Part shown: in pieces, positions 11,634-36,784 of the stretch
How positions within the stretch are numbered: the first letter of the stretch is position 1
How the letters are laid out: every line of letters begins with the position of its first letter
Source: Amia ocellicauda
Taxonomy: Eukaryota; Chordata; Actinopteri; Amiiformes; Amiidae
Assembly (NCBI RefSeq): GCF_036373705.1
Contig: NC_089856.1
Coordinates: forward strand, 3,931,001-3,995,000
Reading direction: 5' to 3'
Length of the DNA stretch: 64,000 nucleotides
Position numbers and translations under genes: made by a program
The notes under the pieces: generated by a model
Told to the model about the DNA's origin: nothing
Databases searched by the model: none
The model's input: the letters and a program-made list of their open reading frames with translations, nothing else

Positions 11634-13927
11634 GTGAGTGAGTGAGTGAGTACACAGACAATGTGATTATTGTATCCTTTGGTTTCATGACAGCATTAGA
11701 CCCGCAGTCATTACGATTACTTATGTTAAAGCAGCTGTTGTTTCTAAGTGCTGAATTGTGCTCACTTGTCTGCTTTATGTGGATATATGATACAAGTTAC
11801 TCACCCATAGTCTGCGTGTAAAGCTGTTAGTACAGGAGTAAGCTTTATGAAACAGGACGGTGGCATGTTACCCATCTGTCTCAAATGGCGTTATAGTTTG
11901 TATTGAAACTGTTTCGTTATGATGAATTTATTTTGTGTATTTTGCTAAATCATGCATCAACGTGAAGTTAAGAGACAATTGGGGTTACATTTTGGCCCGG
12001 GCTAGGATCAGGCTTTGAGTAAGACTGGGCATGTTTTTGTACTGAGTTATTCAAATTTAAATGGCTTTAAAATGGGGCACACTACCACCTGATCTAATTC
12101 AATGGTGGATTGTCAATTCCCTCCAATTGCAGAGTTCACAATAAAGAATCAGATTGTTATTTAGGCCTTGGGTTCATTAGTTTTCCATCCTGTGCAAAGT
12201 GAAGTAAATATATTGCCCAAATACAATAAGGCGCAGCAACTTAACTTCAAATGTTTAGCAGGACATCACCTTTTTGTTTTAATTCTGTCAGGAACTTGTC
12301 ACTTTCTGTATGTATGTATATTTTTGTCGTGTGTAAAAGCTTCTGTGGCACCAGGGTTTGGAACCGCCGCGCTGGAACCCAGGGTTTGTTATCTGTTCTA
12401 GAATCTATCGCCCTGAGATCAAACAAAGCAGGACAGGGCTGGACAGTCAGGGAGTGGGTGAGATTCAACATCGGGTGTGTCATTTAGCTGTGAGTGAAAC
12501 AAAGACTCGGTTCTCCCCGACCAGTGCAACACTGCATATACACCAGTGAGAGGAGATTTATTTTCGCCATTGCTCAAGATGCCCACGAAGTGATGAAACT
12601 GCAGTTGAAATCTCAACGCACACGCACACACACACACTCGCATGTATTTCCCTCGGCAGAGTCATTATTTGACTCAACAAAACGTCCATTTTCTCTGCTG
12701 CCAAGTTAAGTGCGGGTTAATGCGAGTGGCAAGCATTCCTTAATCTGCAATATTACAGTGAAATTGAGTAACCGCAGTGGTATTCTTGGATACTGTCCCA
12801 CACTAACAATATATCTTTTCTTTCTACTCAACTCTGTGCCACAATGCTAAATTTACCTTGGATACTGTTTGTCAAGTTTCATTTAATTTAATTTGATTCA
12901 TTTCAGTCAAAACCCAGGTTATTCCCAGAAGCAATAAAAAGCTTATTGTACAGCAGTAAAATTGAGACTTGAATTATTGTAGAATACATTTGGCTTTACT
13001 TGTTCTGTTTACATTTTTTATTGCCAGGTTTCACTCAGATGTATCCGGTGAGTGACACCCTCCCTCTGTTTAATCCTGAGAAAGCTAGCAAGAGCCTGCC
13101 TTCCAACATCCACAAGACTTAGCTTAGTAGAGTTAAACCAGTCTGTCTTCTGAAATGCCCCCAATCCCTTGCCGTAGTGAAATCGTAGTGAAATGAGCAG
13201 ACGCAAGTAATGAAGCTTTGACAAAACAAACGCCAAGCACAAAACGGAGCAGACACAAACCCATCCACCTCTGGTACTCTGGCCTGGTGCAGTGGGCGGG
13301 GCCCGCTGTAGAGCAGAGCACCGATTTTCCTCTGTCTCTCTGTATAGTGAGAGAGCTAGTATTGGTGTCTGCTCGGGGCATCAGTAAGACATTGTCAAAC
13401 ACATTGCTGTTGAACTGTATGTAAATAAGTCTGTCGAGGTCTTTGTGGACACCGGTTTACCTCGTCCCAGAGGCAGCTTGGTTGTGCCTGTGGGGGAGGG
13501 GGACGTGCAGACAGATAGTGTAACATCATAGAAAGGTTGCGTGAAACACAATCCGTTTCCTACTCTGCTTTCTTGTGTTAAAATGTTATAAACAAATGTA
13601 CGTCAACAAAAGAGAGAACACTCAGTACTCGGTGGGCTTCCTTCCAGCTGTGTGTGTTTCCAGGCGTTCATTGTGAAAGCCCAGTCAGTGTGTGCACGTG
13701 TGGTTCCCCTGTCTCTCGCGGGGCTCTCCTCCCTGCAGCGAGCGAGAGAGAGGCTGATTCTGCAAAAGGCTGAAGAAATTAGTCTAAACTGAGCTGTATC
13801 AAGCAATCAATACATTTTTATTTAGTATGTAGCCCGAGGCAGGGTAGCCACAGAGCGCTGTACTGTGTGTGTGTGTGTGTGTGGACTTAAGTAATGAATT
13901 GGAAAGATTGGACACAGCATCTTTCCC

Positions 13928-13929
<2 letters not shown>

Positions 13930-13965
<36 letters not shown>
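13930..13965. repeat. (ATT)n microsatellite
   Basis: About twelve uninterrupted trinucleotide copies, close to a (GT)n run at 13866-13882. Confidence 0.9.
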
Positions 13966-13966
<1 letters not shown>

Positions 13967-16469
13967 GTAAAAAAACTCCTGTAGGTTCTGACTTCCCAGG
14001 GTTGGGTCTCGGTCACAAGCTCTGGCCTTGTGGAGTGGAATCGGCACCAGTAAATTGAGAAATTGCCCTACTGGCTATCGGGTCGTTTCTGGTCATTGTA
14101 GCTGATGATGTTCACCGATATTGTCCCGCTTGTCACATAAGGCTGTTGCACACAGTTTGAAAGATGATCATGTATTTTCTGTGGTGTGCAACGTGCGATC
14201 TCGAGCTGTAAAGATGTCTCAAAGCAGTGCAGTTTGTAATGAAATAAAATGGCAAACAGAGATGACATCAGAAGCAAAAGAACAGCATTAGTTGGAGTGG
14301 CAGCGTTGGCCGAGAACTGCAGGGGTGATGTATATCTGTGTGGCTGATGCCTGTATCCAAAAACTAAAATTAAAAAACAACAACATTGCAGCATACAGCA
14401 CAATGCAAGGAAAGTACTCTATCCGACCCAGCAGGTGAAGTGAAGGATTGGGTGGTGCTTCATGGTATGGTATTAAGTGTTATATATGAATCGCTATAGA
14501 TCTGTCTTGAACAGAACTGGTAGATTCGTCGCTGGCTCCTGAACTTCTTCCTGACGGCCAGAAATCCCGTCGGCCCTGCCTGTGGCGTTGGCGCCTGGGC
14601 CCAGTCCTCTGCTCTGCCCGCTGGTCTGGGCAGCAGACGCCAGCGCGGATTGTGCTAGTGCCAGCTTCGCAGCCCATCCTAATGACTGTCTCATTAAAGT
14701 GACTGGCCTCGGGGGGGAGCCGCAAGAGGCTGTGAAGTGATGGATGGAGCGCGTGTGTGTGCAGGGGCAGATCGAGAGGAAAGAGAGACAATATAGAGAG
14801 AACAAAGGGGAATGTTGACAGCATGTGAGCTTCCCTTTGCTCTGCCTGCAAACAAGGCACTTTTCCATCCAGTCAATCGTAATGAAGTCAACCAGAGGAG
14901 CTTTTATTTATTCGATCACTTCCATTTGTTCATGTATTTGATTCCTGCCGCAGAGTCGATTAGGGGTGTGCGTTATGTGTCCTGGGCCTCTGCGCTCGCT
15001 GGAGAGGAGCAGCCGGCAGCCCGGTTAGCTGGGCCCTGTGCCCACCGGACAGATCGCTGAGGTGGGCTGAGAGCTGACCTCCTACCTGCCCTTTCACTGG
15101 AAGGTGATTTTTGTGTTAAATTAGTTATTGCAACAGCACAGTGTGTAGAAAAACTACAAATACACACACACACACAAGCTCTTTAACCCAAGTGTTTACT
15201 ACAGGGGCAGGGCAGACAAAATCCGGCCAGGCCAGGCAAAATGGTATCCAAGCTGTCTAGAAGCTGGTTACCAGACTCATTACGCACCGCCCTGTAATTA
15301 GCTGTAATCTCTTGTGTTTGCTTCTGTATTCGGCTCAATGGCCAGTCTCTAGTGTATGATTTCCCCCCCAAAAGTTTTCCTTCAATGTGCTCTTTGAGTT
15401 TGAGGGTCTTGCACAAAGTGGTGTTTAATCCGTGCAGTGTGCTAAGCCTCAACGCACTGAAGGTCTGCGCGAGGGGAAATAGTTTAACTATTTGATGCTG
15501 TGCAGGCAGTGTTTATGCATCCCTTCCTCCCTCATTCTGCCTCAGAAACTTGGCTGAAAAAGGTTTTATATCTTGGCAAGGATATTATGATTGGGGGGGG
15601 GTAGAAAATCCATTTTAGTGGATAACTGCAGTCTCCTCAAAAAGTGTTTTATCTGCCAGCAGAGCGGGAATCGCTGACTGTGGGTTTGCGTCTCAGTAAT
15701 GGGTGGCGGGGAAGCGGCTGGGCTGGTTTCCATGGCAGCAGGCTTCAAAAAGCTGTCTGGAGAGAGGAGAGTGCGTCTGATTTATCAGCAGGGCCCGGGG
15801 CTGAGCGACGGGGGGACGGGGGAAGGGGGAGGAGGGCAGTAAAGAGTTTTCCTCCAAGGTGTGGTTTCTGCAGCAACACTTTTTTTTTTTTCCCTTTCTG
15901 TACTCACAGATGACATTATTTATTTAGCCAGAGGAAAAGCAGGCAACAAAAGAGATGTAAAATGGAGGAATTGGTGTTTTGTTGTTTTGTGTGTGTGAGC
16001 GTGAGCGAGAGAGTGGATCTTAATGCTGCCCTACTGGCTCAATCCCAAACCTCTCCACACGGACAAAGGCTGTGCCATCCTCCTCCCTGGTAGCCAGACA
16101 GACACTCGGCAAAACAAACACACACAGAGCGCTGAGACGACAGCCCAGTTGTGGCGGACAGCTGTTCGTGATGTGTTGAGCGGGGTGGTGGCCTGGCCTT
16201 TGGTTTTCATTGCTGCTGCAGGGCTGTTGATAGATGTCTGGGCCTGTTCCGCCCCTGCAGTACTGCACTTCTAGTTCTGGTTTTTCTGTTCCCGGTCATC
16301 CACAGCGATGTGCTTTGGGTCCCAGGCTGGTCTGACTAGGCTGTAATTGCATGAGAGCACGTCAGCTTTCCAACACTAAAGCACAAAGATGGTGGATGTA
16401 CAGAACATGTGATAAAACACAAGAGCTTGTGTCTTCTGACTTGCTGTTTACAATCGTATACCCCCCTCT

Positions 16470-16555
16470 GTCCCACTCCCTCTCTTTCACCCACTCCATT
16501 ATTCTCCCATTCTCTCTTCCTCTCTCTCATTCTCTCTCTCTCTCTGCCCCCCGTC
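16470..16555 (+). promoter_or_regulatory. Polypyrimidine tract before the RAB3D start, likely splice acceptor
   Basis: A long CT-rich tract (CTCTCTCT... then CCCCCCGTCACAAG) ends exactly at the RAB3D ATG. This is what a strong 3' splice site with an AAG acceptor would look like, and it suggests that the 5'UTR exon is far upstream. The sequence AAGATGGCG over the start codon also resembles a YY1 site, so a promoter here is the alternative. Confidence 0.4.
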
Positions 16556-16560
16556 ACAAG

Positions 16561-28369
<11,809 letters not shown>

Positions 28370-30483
28370 AACCCCACCCCAGACACCCACCACCACTCCC
28401 TCACCCCCCCGCCCCTCCGTCTTCCTCCCTCAACCCTTCCTTCCCACCCCACTGTCCTTCCCTCGTTGAGATCTCTGCTCCCACTGTCCTTACAGCTATT
28501 GTGTCGGCTTGATCCCACACCCCACCTTCCTCCTCCTCCTACCAGTCACCTGCCCCGCCCTCTCACCCAATTAGACCCGTCCCCAGCCTCACTCTTACTC
28601 TCTCACTGTCCCATCTCCCTGCTGTACCTACTCTTTGTCTCCTGATCCTTATCCTCCTAAACTACTCCCCAAATCCCTCTCTTCAGCCCCTCAATTACCA
28701 CAAAATGAATATCACCCCTCAGCCGCCCCCACTGATACCTCATTCAGTTTCGATTGCAATGATCTGCGCATTGGCAGTAATTCACAATGGCAGGGAGTAA
28801 TCGTGGGGCAGGGCGTGGGGGGGCTCTAACCAATCGTCACACTTTAATTACTTAATTGATCCTTCAATTGATTAAGGAAAAAAGAATTTGCATGGAATGG
28901 AATGCTTTGATTCTCCTGAAAAACTGGACCCTCGATAAAATCCCATACCCACTCACTCTCTCTCACTCTCTCACACAAACACACCCACAAACACACCCAC
29001 AATTATTTTGCCCCTGATCAGATTAGTCTGTTGTTTGCTTCGCCCCAGTCACTGTAGCGCTTTCCTCGGCATGTGCTCTGCGGACAGTGCTGCTTAAAGG
29101 GATGTGTGGCCATTTTAATGTTTTTATTTTTCCAGAGCTGACCCTCACCTTGGCCCCGGCCATATTAGAACAAGCTGCCCTGACCGAGAGATGATACAAT
29201 GCCAAGCAGTAAACGGAGCACACTCAAACACGCCTGTTCCTGGTAGCTTGTTCGTAGGCTAGGAGAATCTTGGGCGGGGCGGGGGTTGTCCTTTCAATGT
29301 AATGTGACTCTCTGTGGGATTAGATTCGAGCCCTATTACTCTTTATTAGCCCCCACCAAACCCACAAACTCCAAACTCTCCTCAGTGTATCACCATGTCC
29401 CCCCCCTCACCTTTCCTGCTGTGTCAGAGTTGAAAAGGGTTCCACAAAGAGAGCCCGCACTTTGCTCCCGACCCTGCACACCCCCCGGTCACGCTTGTTC
29501 TTTGGAATCGCTGAAAACACTGGAAAAGCGTCTGAAATCACTGCATCGCTACTATTGCACTACTACTGTATGGCCGTCCTATCGGAACCAGTTTGAAGCT
29601 TGTCCCCCCGTTCTCCCTTGATAAACCCCACCCCCCCACAGCCACTCCCTGCATAGTGATTTCGATGTGTTGTCCCTGCGGTCACTGCCTTATTCCCCCC
29701 ATGCTCTCCAGTCTGTTCTACTGCACAATATCTGTATTATTATTACTATTATTATTGGAGTTCTTAGTGCATTGGCCAGGAATTCACCCTCCTCAGAAAA
29801 ATGCCAACGCTGTTGCTCTGCCTTAAACTTGTGTTGTTGACCATCTGACTGGCAGGGCTTCGCCAAGGGGTGTGGGCAAACAGTGTCAGTTTGTTATTCT
29901 TCTTTTGTGTGTGTGGGGATCTGGCATGGGGGTAGCCCGCTCTAAAATGGGACTCTGTGGGTCGGTTGTGGAGAAGATGCTAGATTGAAGCTGTTGGGCA
30001 TGCAGCACTGTAATGGGATTCATGTTGTTTGATGCGACTTGTCCTATAATTCCCCGACGTGCCAGTCACAACCCGATCGAAGCTGTATAGCGCCTTTCCC
30101 GTCCCGCTACATGCTTGTAGCGTCTGAGCGCTGTCTGCTGCTTGCCTCCAAGATGAGTTGTGTGTGAGCACGTGTTCTCTCTCTCACACACATACACGCC
30201 CATGTAAACCCGTGTTTTTGTTTCCGTGGCTTTTAGGATCTCGATGTCGGTCTGCTTCTCACTGCAAAGTTCACACCTTGTCTCCTGTAGCGATTACTCA
30301 ATATAGTGTCTGCTGCTTCCTTTGTCATTTCTTGGATCCTCTCCACACGGCTGGTACTGTATGAAAAGGCTTGCCTTAGGGGGGGGCGGGGAGGGAGTGC
30401 AATCGTGTCCTCCTCTCCTTCCCCAGCCTCCAGTCTGTGAAGTTATCGTCCGTGCGTGAACATCGCCAGCTGTTTCCTGTCAG

Positions 30484-30527
<44 letters not shown>

Positions 30528-32985
30528 TGTGTGTGTATGAGGAAAGTGTCAGATTGCTTTATAAACCATCACTAATCAGGAAACCGTTCTGCCCGGGTAC
30601 ACAGACGTGGAGAGAGCGGCGTTGTCTTCACTGCACACAGAGCTTCTAGCAATTTCTGGAACGCAAAAGAAAGCTTGTCGGCAGAACATCTCCGGTCAGA
30701 GTGGGGTTGTTCAGGATTGCACTTTCTCACTGACAGTTCACGAGCAGTTTGGCGTTCTCTGTTCGTGCAGATTCAGTGATAGTGGCTTCATTGTGTTGGA
30801 ATAACGTGACCCCGATCTTATATCTGCGCAAACTCTTCAGTCGGTTGCACTGATCTTAACCTCATCCCAAACAGCAGCCCAGAAATGAGGGGTTCTGTGA
30901 TTGCAGCTCTGTATTGGAATATCAATCTTCTTAATCCTCGTTCTTGTACATTGTCGACAATATTAACCGACTGTGATAGTGTACTTCTTACTGGTCAGGT
31001 TGGGCAGACCTTTGGCAGTGGTGTGAGCTGCTGAGGGACATTGACTGGTCACAGTGTGTGAGTGTTTTACTGGGATTATCGCCCACAGCGTCTGCAGTTT
31101 CTCCACGGCTTTGTGAGATTGTGAATTCCTAGTCTGAGTTAAATGTCATTTATGAACACGATGGGGGTTGCAGGGAGGACATACACATGTGTGTGTATGT
31201 GAGAGAGACTGTTGGATGCAGGTGTTTGGTCCTCAGGGATTTTAGTGCGTGACTGCAGTTAGATTTTTAGCCAATCCATTTGTGGTTTAATTGTACTGTT
31301 GGTGTTATTTTAACTTGATGGTTTGAACTCGCTGTTCCTAGACTTCTGTTCAGCCAAAAAGTGTCTTGGTACAACATCGCCTCCCAGTGCATTCTGGGAG
31401 CACTGCAGCCTCCTGCTTCTCAGCTGGTTCCTGCAGGAGAAGGGCAGTGTCGTGGCTCCTGTTCAGTGTTTCAATGTTAAATTTCCTTAGCCAAGTGCTG
31501 CCCCTTGATTTTGTACCCAGGTCTTCTGAACCTGCTGTGCCCCCAAATACAGACCCGCTAGTTTCTGAAATCGTAAAGATACATGGATTGACACGCAGCA
31601 TTTACCTTCTTTCATGTTTTAACACAGGTTTGCCAACCAGATGCCTGTGATCTTAACCCTTATTCTTAAGTGCCTGAAGGTCGTTAAAGCAGGGGATGAG
31701 ACTTGAATGTATTTTTATTTTATTTTATTCATTTTTATGAGTAATGGGGAGCAGCTTTTAATACACACATACACACACTTATTTGTGTAGTATTACACCT
31801 GTATCAAGTTGACTACTGAAATGTTGGTGAGATTTTAACTGAGGCCTTTTTAACTGTCCTCTTACTTCAAGAGGGAGAGAGCTACGTGTTTTTAAAAGTG
31901 AAAGTGCCAATTCAGAAGGCCTGGGACACACGGCCTATTTCCTGTGCGTTGACCTGTATCCGTTGGTGCCGTTTCTGACAGAGACTGCCGTTTGTGTGCT
32001 CAGTGACTGCTGCAGTGTTACCTTGCAAACCTGTGAATCGATCTGTGAAACGTTGCACTCCCATCCTACCTTGCTTCTGCTGCTAGAGGAACAGCAGCTT
32101 GCTGGAGGTCTCCCTGGCTCGCTCGCATGATGATCTCGCACTTGTGTTCTCCATATTCCACCCTGTGATTTTGCCACCCTTTTACTGAGCATTACTATAC
32201 TGTGACAGTGAGAATACTACGCTTTCCCGTATGTTGTCTTAACGAGGAAGAGCCGCCTTGTGAGAGCATCAGCCGCAGCTGACCGTGGTATTGAGAAGGT
32301 CGAGTGCGGTAACGGACAGCCCGTGCTGAATCAAACGGTTGGAAAGCGGGGCCGGGGGGAGTGCAGTGAAAGGGGTTATTGCACGGCTCCGGTGTTTCAA
32401 TCGCTGACCTGATTTCTGTTTTTCTGCATACTGCCGTTTCAACAGTGGGGGTGGGCTGTATTTGTAACCTTGTGCAAACATACTGGATAGATACACTTTA
32501 TGGTCCTATCTGAGATGCCTGTTGTTTACCGGCTCAGGCTGGATTTGGTGAAACAGATGGCAGGACTGTTTGTTTAGTTTTTTTGGTTGATTTGTCTTGA
32601 ATTGAAAACCCCTCTCGGCCTTCTCCAAGCAAACCGGCCTGCCGAAAACGGAGGCTGGGAGAAGGTGTTGGCTGTACGATAGAAGGAGGTGCCTGTTTCC
32701 CAAGATCCTCCCTGTCCTAACGGTCTCCAGGTCTCCAGTGGATGCTCGTTCGCCGTGCTCTGGGCCTGGGTGTATTTTTTTTTTTTTTTTTTTTGAGAAT
32801 GCCAAAAAATAAGGTCAATCGCAACACTACAACACTGGGTTCATTGTCTTGTAATTTATGTTAGTTTTAGTTTGAATGTGTTTGTTCATTTAGATGGAAA
32901 AAAAATAATAAAGAGAAAAGTATCTATTATAAATATATATTGAAAGATTTGTTTAAAAAATAAAGATTGCATTCATGAAGAAAGG
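28370..32985 (+). other. Probable long RAB3D 3'UTR
   Basis: After the stop comes CT/CCA-rich sequence and then about 4.6 kb without a recognisable gene. The strongest poly(A) candidate is AATAAA at 32959-32964, followed within 25-55 bases by GT-rich sequence (GGTGTGTTTATTTGGTTTGTG). An earlier AATAAA at about 32907 is also possible. The extent of the 3'UTR is inferred; there is no transcript evidence here. Confidence 0.35.
30487..30536. repeat. (GT)n microsatellite
   Basis: About 50 bases of GT interrupted once by AT. Confidence 0.9.
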
Positions 32986-34457
32986 CCTGGTGTGTTTATT
33001 TGGTTTGTGTTTGTGTTTTACAGGTTACTTTTCTGTATTTACACACTTGCAATATAGCTTATTTATTGTTTATTTATGTATAGTTAACAAAGGATGCAAA
33101 TTGTTTAAATTATCCTTTATAGGTTTTAATCATACATGTGTCCCCTTGTGTACCAATGATAGTCCTCTACCTAGATGAAACTGCAGTGTTTTTAGAGATC
33201 TCTGCTTGGCATGCCAGGAGGACAAATTGGTAAATTATAACCTTATTCACATTTGTATTTAATTTGTTTTGTACCGTTTTCTTCCTTGACTTCTACTTCT
33301 AAATAACATGTTTTCCTGACTTAAAGAAGACGCCAGCCCTTTAATCGTGCTGTAGTCAACAGTACACCAGTCAGGCAATGCTTTATGAACAGACCTAAGA
33401 TTGCACCTCGTTGTAAAAGCTGCCCACTGTGTGACCTATGTCCTGTTTTATTGCAGTGAGCTTATTTTCTGCAGATGGTTGCAAGCTGTGCTCTTTGGTG
33501 AAACTGCACAGAACCTTAACTTGGGCCACAATGGGAGCATTAACGGGCAGGAAGTGACCTTTATTTTATTTTCTAGGGCACAATGTTCAGCATTCGTCCC
33601 CGTTAATCTCAATTATCCTCTTTCCACAGAGATTAATTTAACATCTGAGATTTCTGTTCCGAAGAACTCGTGTACGCGGGGCCAAGATTCCCAGAATAAA
33701 CCAAACTGTCGATATGCAGGCCCACTACCCACGCGCTGAAAGAAGTGACCCTTACGGAAGAAAAGCAGGTGATCAACTCTCCGTGCTGAGCAAGAAAAAA
33801 CAAAAACAAAAAACCCTTCCCCTTCTTTAACCAGACCTGTGCAGTTATGTGGCCGGTAGCTCTTTGTAATCGGGAGACAAGTAGATTTATGACGCTGTGC
33901 CCCTGATCTTGGGTCCTCTGTTTGTTCTGAGGAGGGTTTTATCTGCCTGCCCAGAAAACCACACGGCCCATTTTTCTCTGTCAACAACACTGAGGGCTCA
34001 GCTGCTTCCCGAGATGCCCCTTTTGGTTATGTGGCAATCCCCTAAGCCTGGCTGCAGGGCTAGAGCGAAGCAGCGCACAGTGCTGCAGGGGTCTGACTGT
34101 AAACAGCTCCTCTGGGATTATGTAACAGCAGATCTTGTGTGAGGCCGCTGTTTCAGAGGAAGGGGGGGCACCAGGGTACCTAATGTCTGAGTATGTTTTA
34201 GTCACCAGTGAGGTTAGTATTAAAAATAAATAATGCAGAGAAGAACAATATTTGGTTTGATATGTTTCATTGGCTTCTGTTTGCAGTGTGTAGGTAGAGG
34301 TGTGGCTTTATTCTCACCTTTTGCCGAGTCTCCCGAGCTCCCAGATTTGAAGTACAATGTCAAATAAATAAATAAAATAGCTGGGTAACTTAAGTCATCA
34401 ACAAGGCGGGAAAAAGCACACACACATACACACAAAAACATCTTCCTGTGACCCTGG

Positions 34458-34541
34458 CTTATCTTAGCAGAGCGGTGGCGTGGGGTCAGGGGCTGATAAC
34501 GGGGATGAGGCGCGAAAAACACACCGCGTGATGCTGATAAG
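34458..34541. promoter_or_regulatory. Cluster of three GATA motifs upstream of EPOR
   Basis: CTTATCT at 34458-34464 (reverse AGATAAG), TGATAA at 34494-34499 and TGATAAG at 34535-34541 all lie within 84 bp, amid CpG-containing sequence. GATA1 is the known activator of EPOR in erythroid cells. The site lies about 2.3 kb before EPOR exon 2. Regulatory function is inferred only. Confidence 0.3.
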
Positions 34542-36304
34542 GCGTGTGCTCCGCGGGCCAACGTGCATCTCTTGCTCACACACGCTCACACATGCTCACT
34601 CGCTCGCGCTACTTCAGGAACAGCTTGTACCTTTCCTTCCTTGCACAACAATGAGAGGCCTTCTGGGGTGGGGGAGAGGGGCAATAACATCATGCTCACT
34701 GGCTCAACCCACAAGAGTTTTCTCTGCCCTGAAAGGTCACGTGGCCCATGCTCCACAGCAGGATTGCAAGGTCTCCTCAGAACTGATGGCTGGTGCCCTG
34801 GGGCAGAGGGCTACATTAATTCAGTAAAGCAATGTGAAAGCTCAGTTACATCATTTCAATTTCAGGTGGGAAGGGAAGCCAACCAAGAAGCTTTGGCCCT
34901 GAAGGACCCCAGTTGGGCACCACAGGTGTAATGTAACCTGTGTTCACGCAGACCAAGCACAATCGACAATCGGCAAATGATCCTAAACCGATCTAATACC
35001 CAGTGAGAGTGCGTAGTCTACAAGCACAGTCAAGAATAGTTTTAACTTGGAGACTGTACTTCATTAGTGGATGGGTCAAGATTGTGCTCCACTAAAGCAA
35101 ATTAGGGACTTCATAGTTCACCTTTTGTTGTGTTATTTGTTAACCTGGTCCCATTTGATCTGGTTTCTTTACGGACAGTGCAGCTGGACCTGCCGGCCAG
35201 TGCAACACCCTGCAGTGGGAAACAAGGCGTTACCAAATCCAACCAAAACAAAAACAGAGGCACGTCTGCGCCTCAGAAATAATCCCCTCCTGTGGGGGGA
35301 AAGTTGTAGTTTTGTAGGCCCCTCCCCCGTAGTAGTAAAAGAAAGAAAGACAGTTTTCGGCTACACCAAGTCAAGCCGCTTATCTCTGGTGCCACAAGTG
35401 CGCAGTGCATCTCCAGTGAAGCGGAGGCTCCGGCGCGCAGCGATGGTTACTGTCCCCAGGCGCAATGCACGCACTTACACCGCTGAAAAACGGCGCAGCT
35501 CTGTTATTTCTCTTTGCCAGTGTGGCTTCATTAGATGTAGGGCTGCGGGATATTGACACCAAAGGTAGGACAAGTCAATTGTTTGGGTTTTCATTCTTTT
35601 AAATGTACACTCTTGGATAGCTTATGGATGATACTAGTTCCCATGTTGGTAGCTACATGCAATGATAGCAATACATCATTCTGAGATGCATTTATATACC
35701 TCATAAAAATACCTCGTGATTGTAGTTTATGAAACAGTGTTCATTCATATTCGGATTATATAGGCTACTGCTTGACGTAGCTTGCCGATATGGTTTGTTG
35801 TATATGTGTATGTTTTGTATATTGTAAAACTGTGTACTTACTTAATTAATCTACGTTTCATTTATCAAGACTATGGGTATAACTTTATATTGAGATTCAT
35901 ACGTGGGGACTGGAATACGCCAACGGAATAATGCCAATTACATCACCTTTATGTTGTGCCTCCTGTATCTGGTATTTACTTAATGAATGTACTACTCGTG
36001 CAGAACAGAGAGCAGTCACAATTACAGTCGCAATTAACGTCAGCCGCTGGCGTGCGTTGTTGGCTTGGGGGGGTGGGGGGGTATCCAGCCCCGATGAGTG
36101 GCAGTTGATATAATTAAGCTGAAAGCCCGTGCGTGAGGAGAGGCACGTTGCCACGGTTGTGCGTCAGAGGTTCAATGCACATCTCATGTAAGAAGTAAAG
36201 GAGGTGAATGGACTGACGATGCCAAACCGGTTATTGTAGAGGGCATTGGTTGCTGACTTATGAAAACGTGCATGCATTCACTGTTTTTGCCTTTTGCAAA
36301 TACT

Positions 36305-36306
36305 GG

Positions 36307-36346
<40 letters not shown>
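36305..36346. repeat. (GTT)n microsatellite
   Basis: About fourteen perfect trinucleotide copies, roughly 440 bp upstream of EPOR exon 2. Confidence 0.95.
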
Positions 36347-36784
36347 GACTACTTTATGCACTTTAGCTCCCACAACACAACACGGTACGAGGTATTTCAT
36401 ATGCAACACCCCAAAAAAGGGGCCAGATGAAAACGCTCAGAAAGGATCTCTTTGCAACTGAGCTCAGCACACTTTCTCAGTCCCAAGAGAGCTCCGAGCT
36501 ACTGTATAAATTGGGACTAATACTTCGTTGATTTCTGCTATGTCAGAGCTAACAATTGATTCAACGTTAAAAAGATCAAGGTCTCATTGGTACTGAATTG
36601 CTCAAAAGCAGGACTTTTACACTTAGAGGACAATCTGGACAAAGTCTTATGGGGTGTGTGCTAAACCAGCTACACTCAGTGAAACTGTCAAAACAATTGT
36701 CCATCTTGGTCCACTTACTCTGTGCTCTTGGTGGGAAATGCCTGTATGGGTTCGATCTGACTTGACTTCTTCTGACCCACGCAG

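Larger units (their letters stand above)
7001..16560. other. Intergenic region between PLD6 and RAB3D
   Basis: No open frame here resembles a known protein and no exon with convincing splice signals was found. It holds simple repeats: (AG)n near 10380-10425 and 10531-10554, (GGAT)n near 10985-11014, TGTCCA units at 11475-11516, TG/AG/TGAG at 11577-11650, GT at 13866-13882 and ATT at 13930-13965. RAB3 genes usually have a non-coding first exon, so the RAB3D transcription start probably lies somewhere in this stretch; I cannot place it. Confidence 0.5.
32986..36784. other. Region upstream of EPOR exon 2
   Basis: No protein-like frame is recognisable. EPOR exon 1 (signal peptide, ending in phase 1) should lie here. 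The best ATG candidates (35071 and about 36261) lack a good donor, so I do not call it. A (GTT)n run lies at 36305-36346 and a cluster of GATA motifs at 34458-34541. Confidence 0.5.

Noticed and set aside
35071-35556. 161-codon frame with a hydrophobic segment, considered as EPOR exon 1 or a small membrane protein
   Set aside because: The hydrophobic part is not at the N-terminus, no suitable phase-1 donor follows, and there is no family resemblance.
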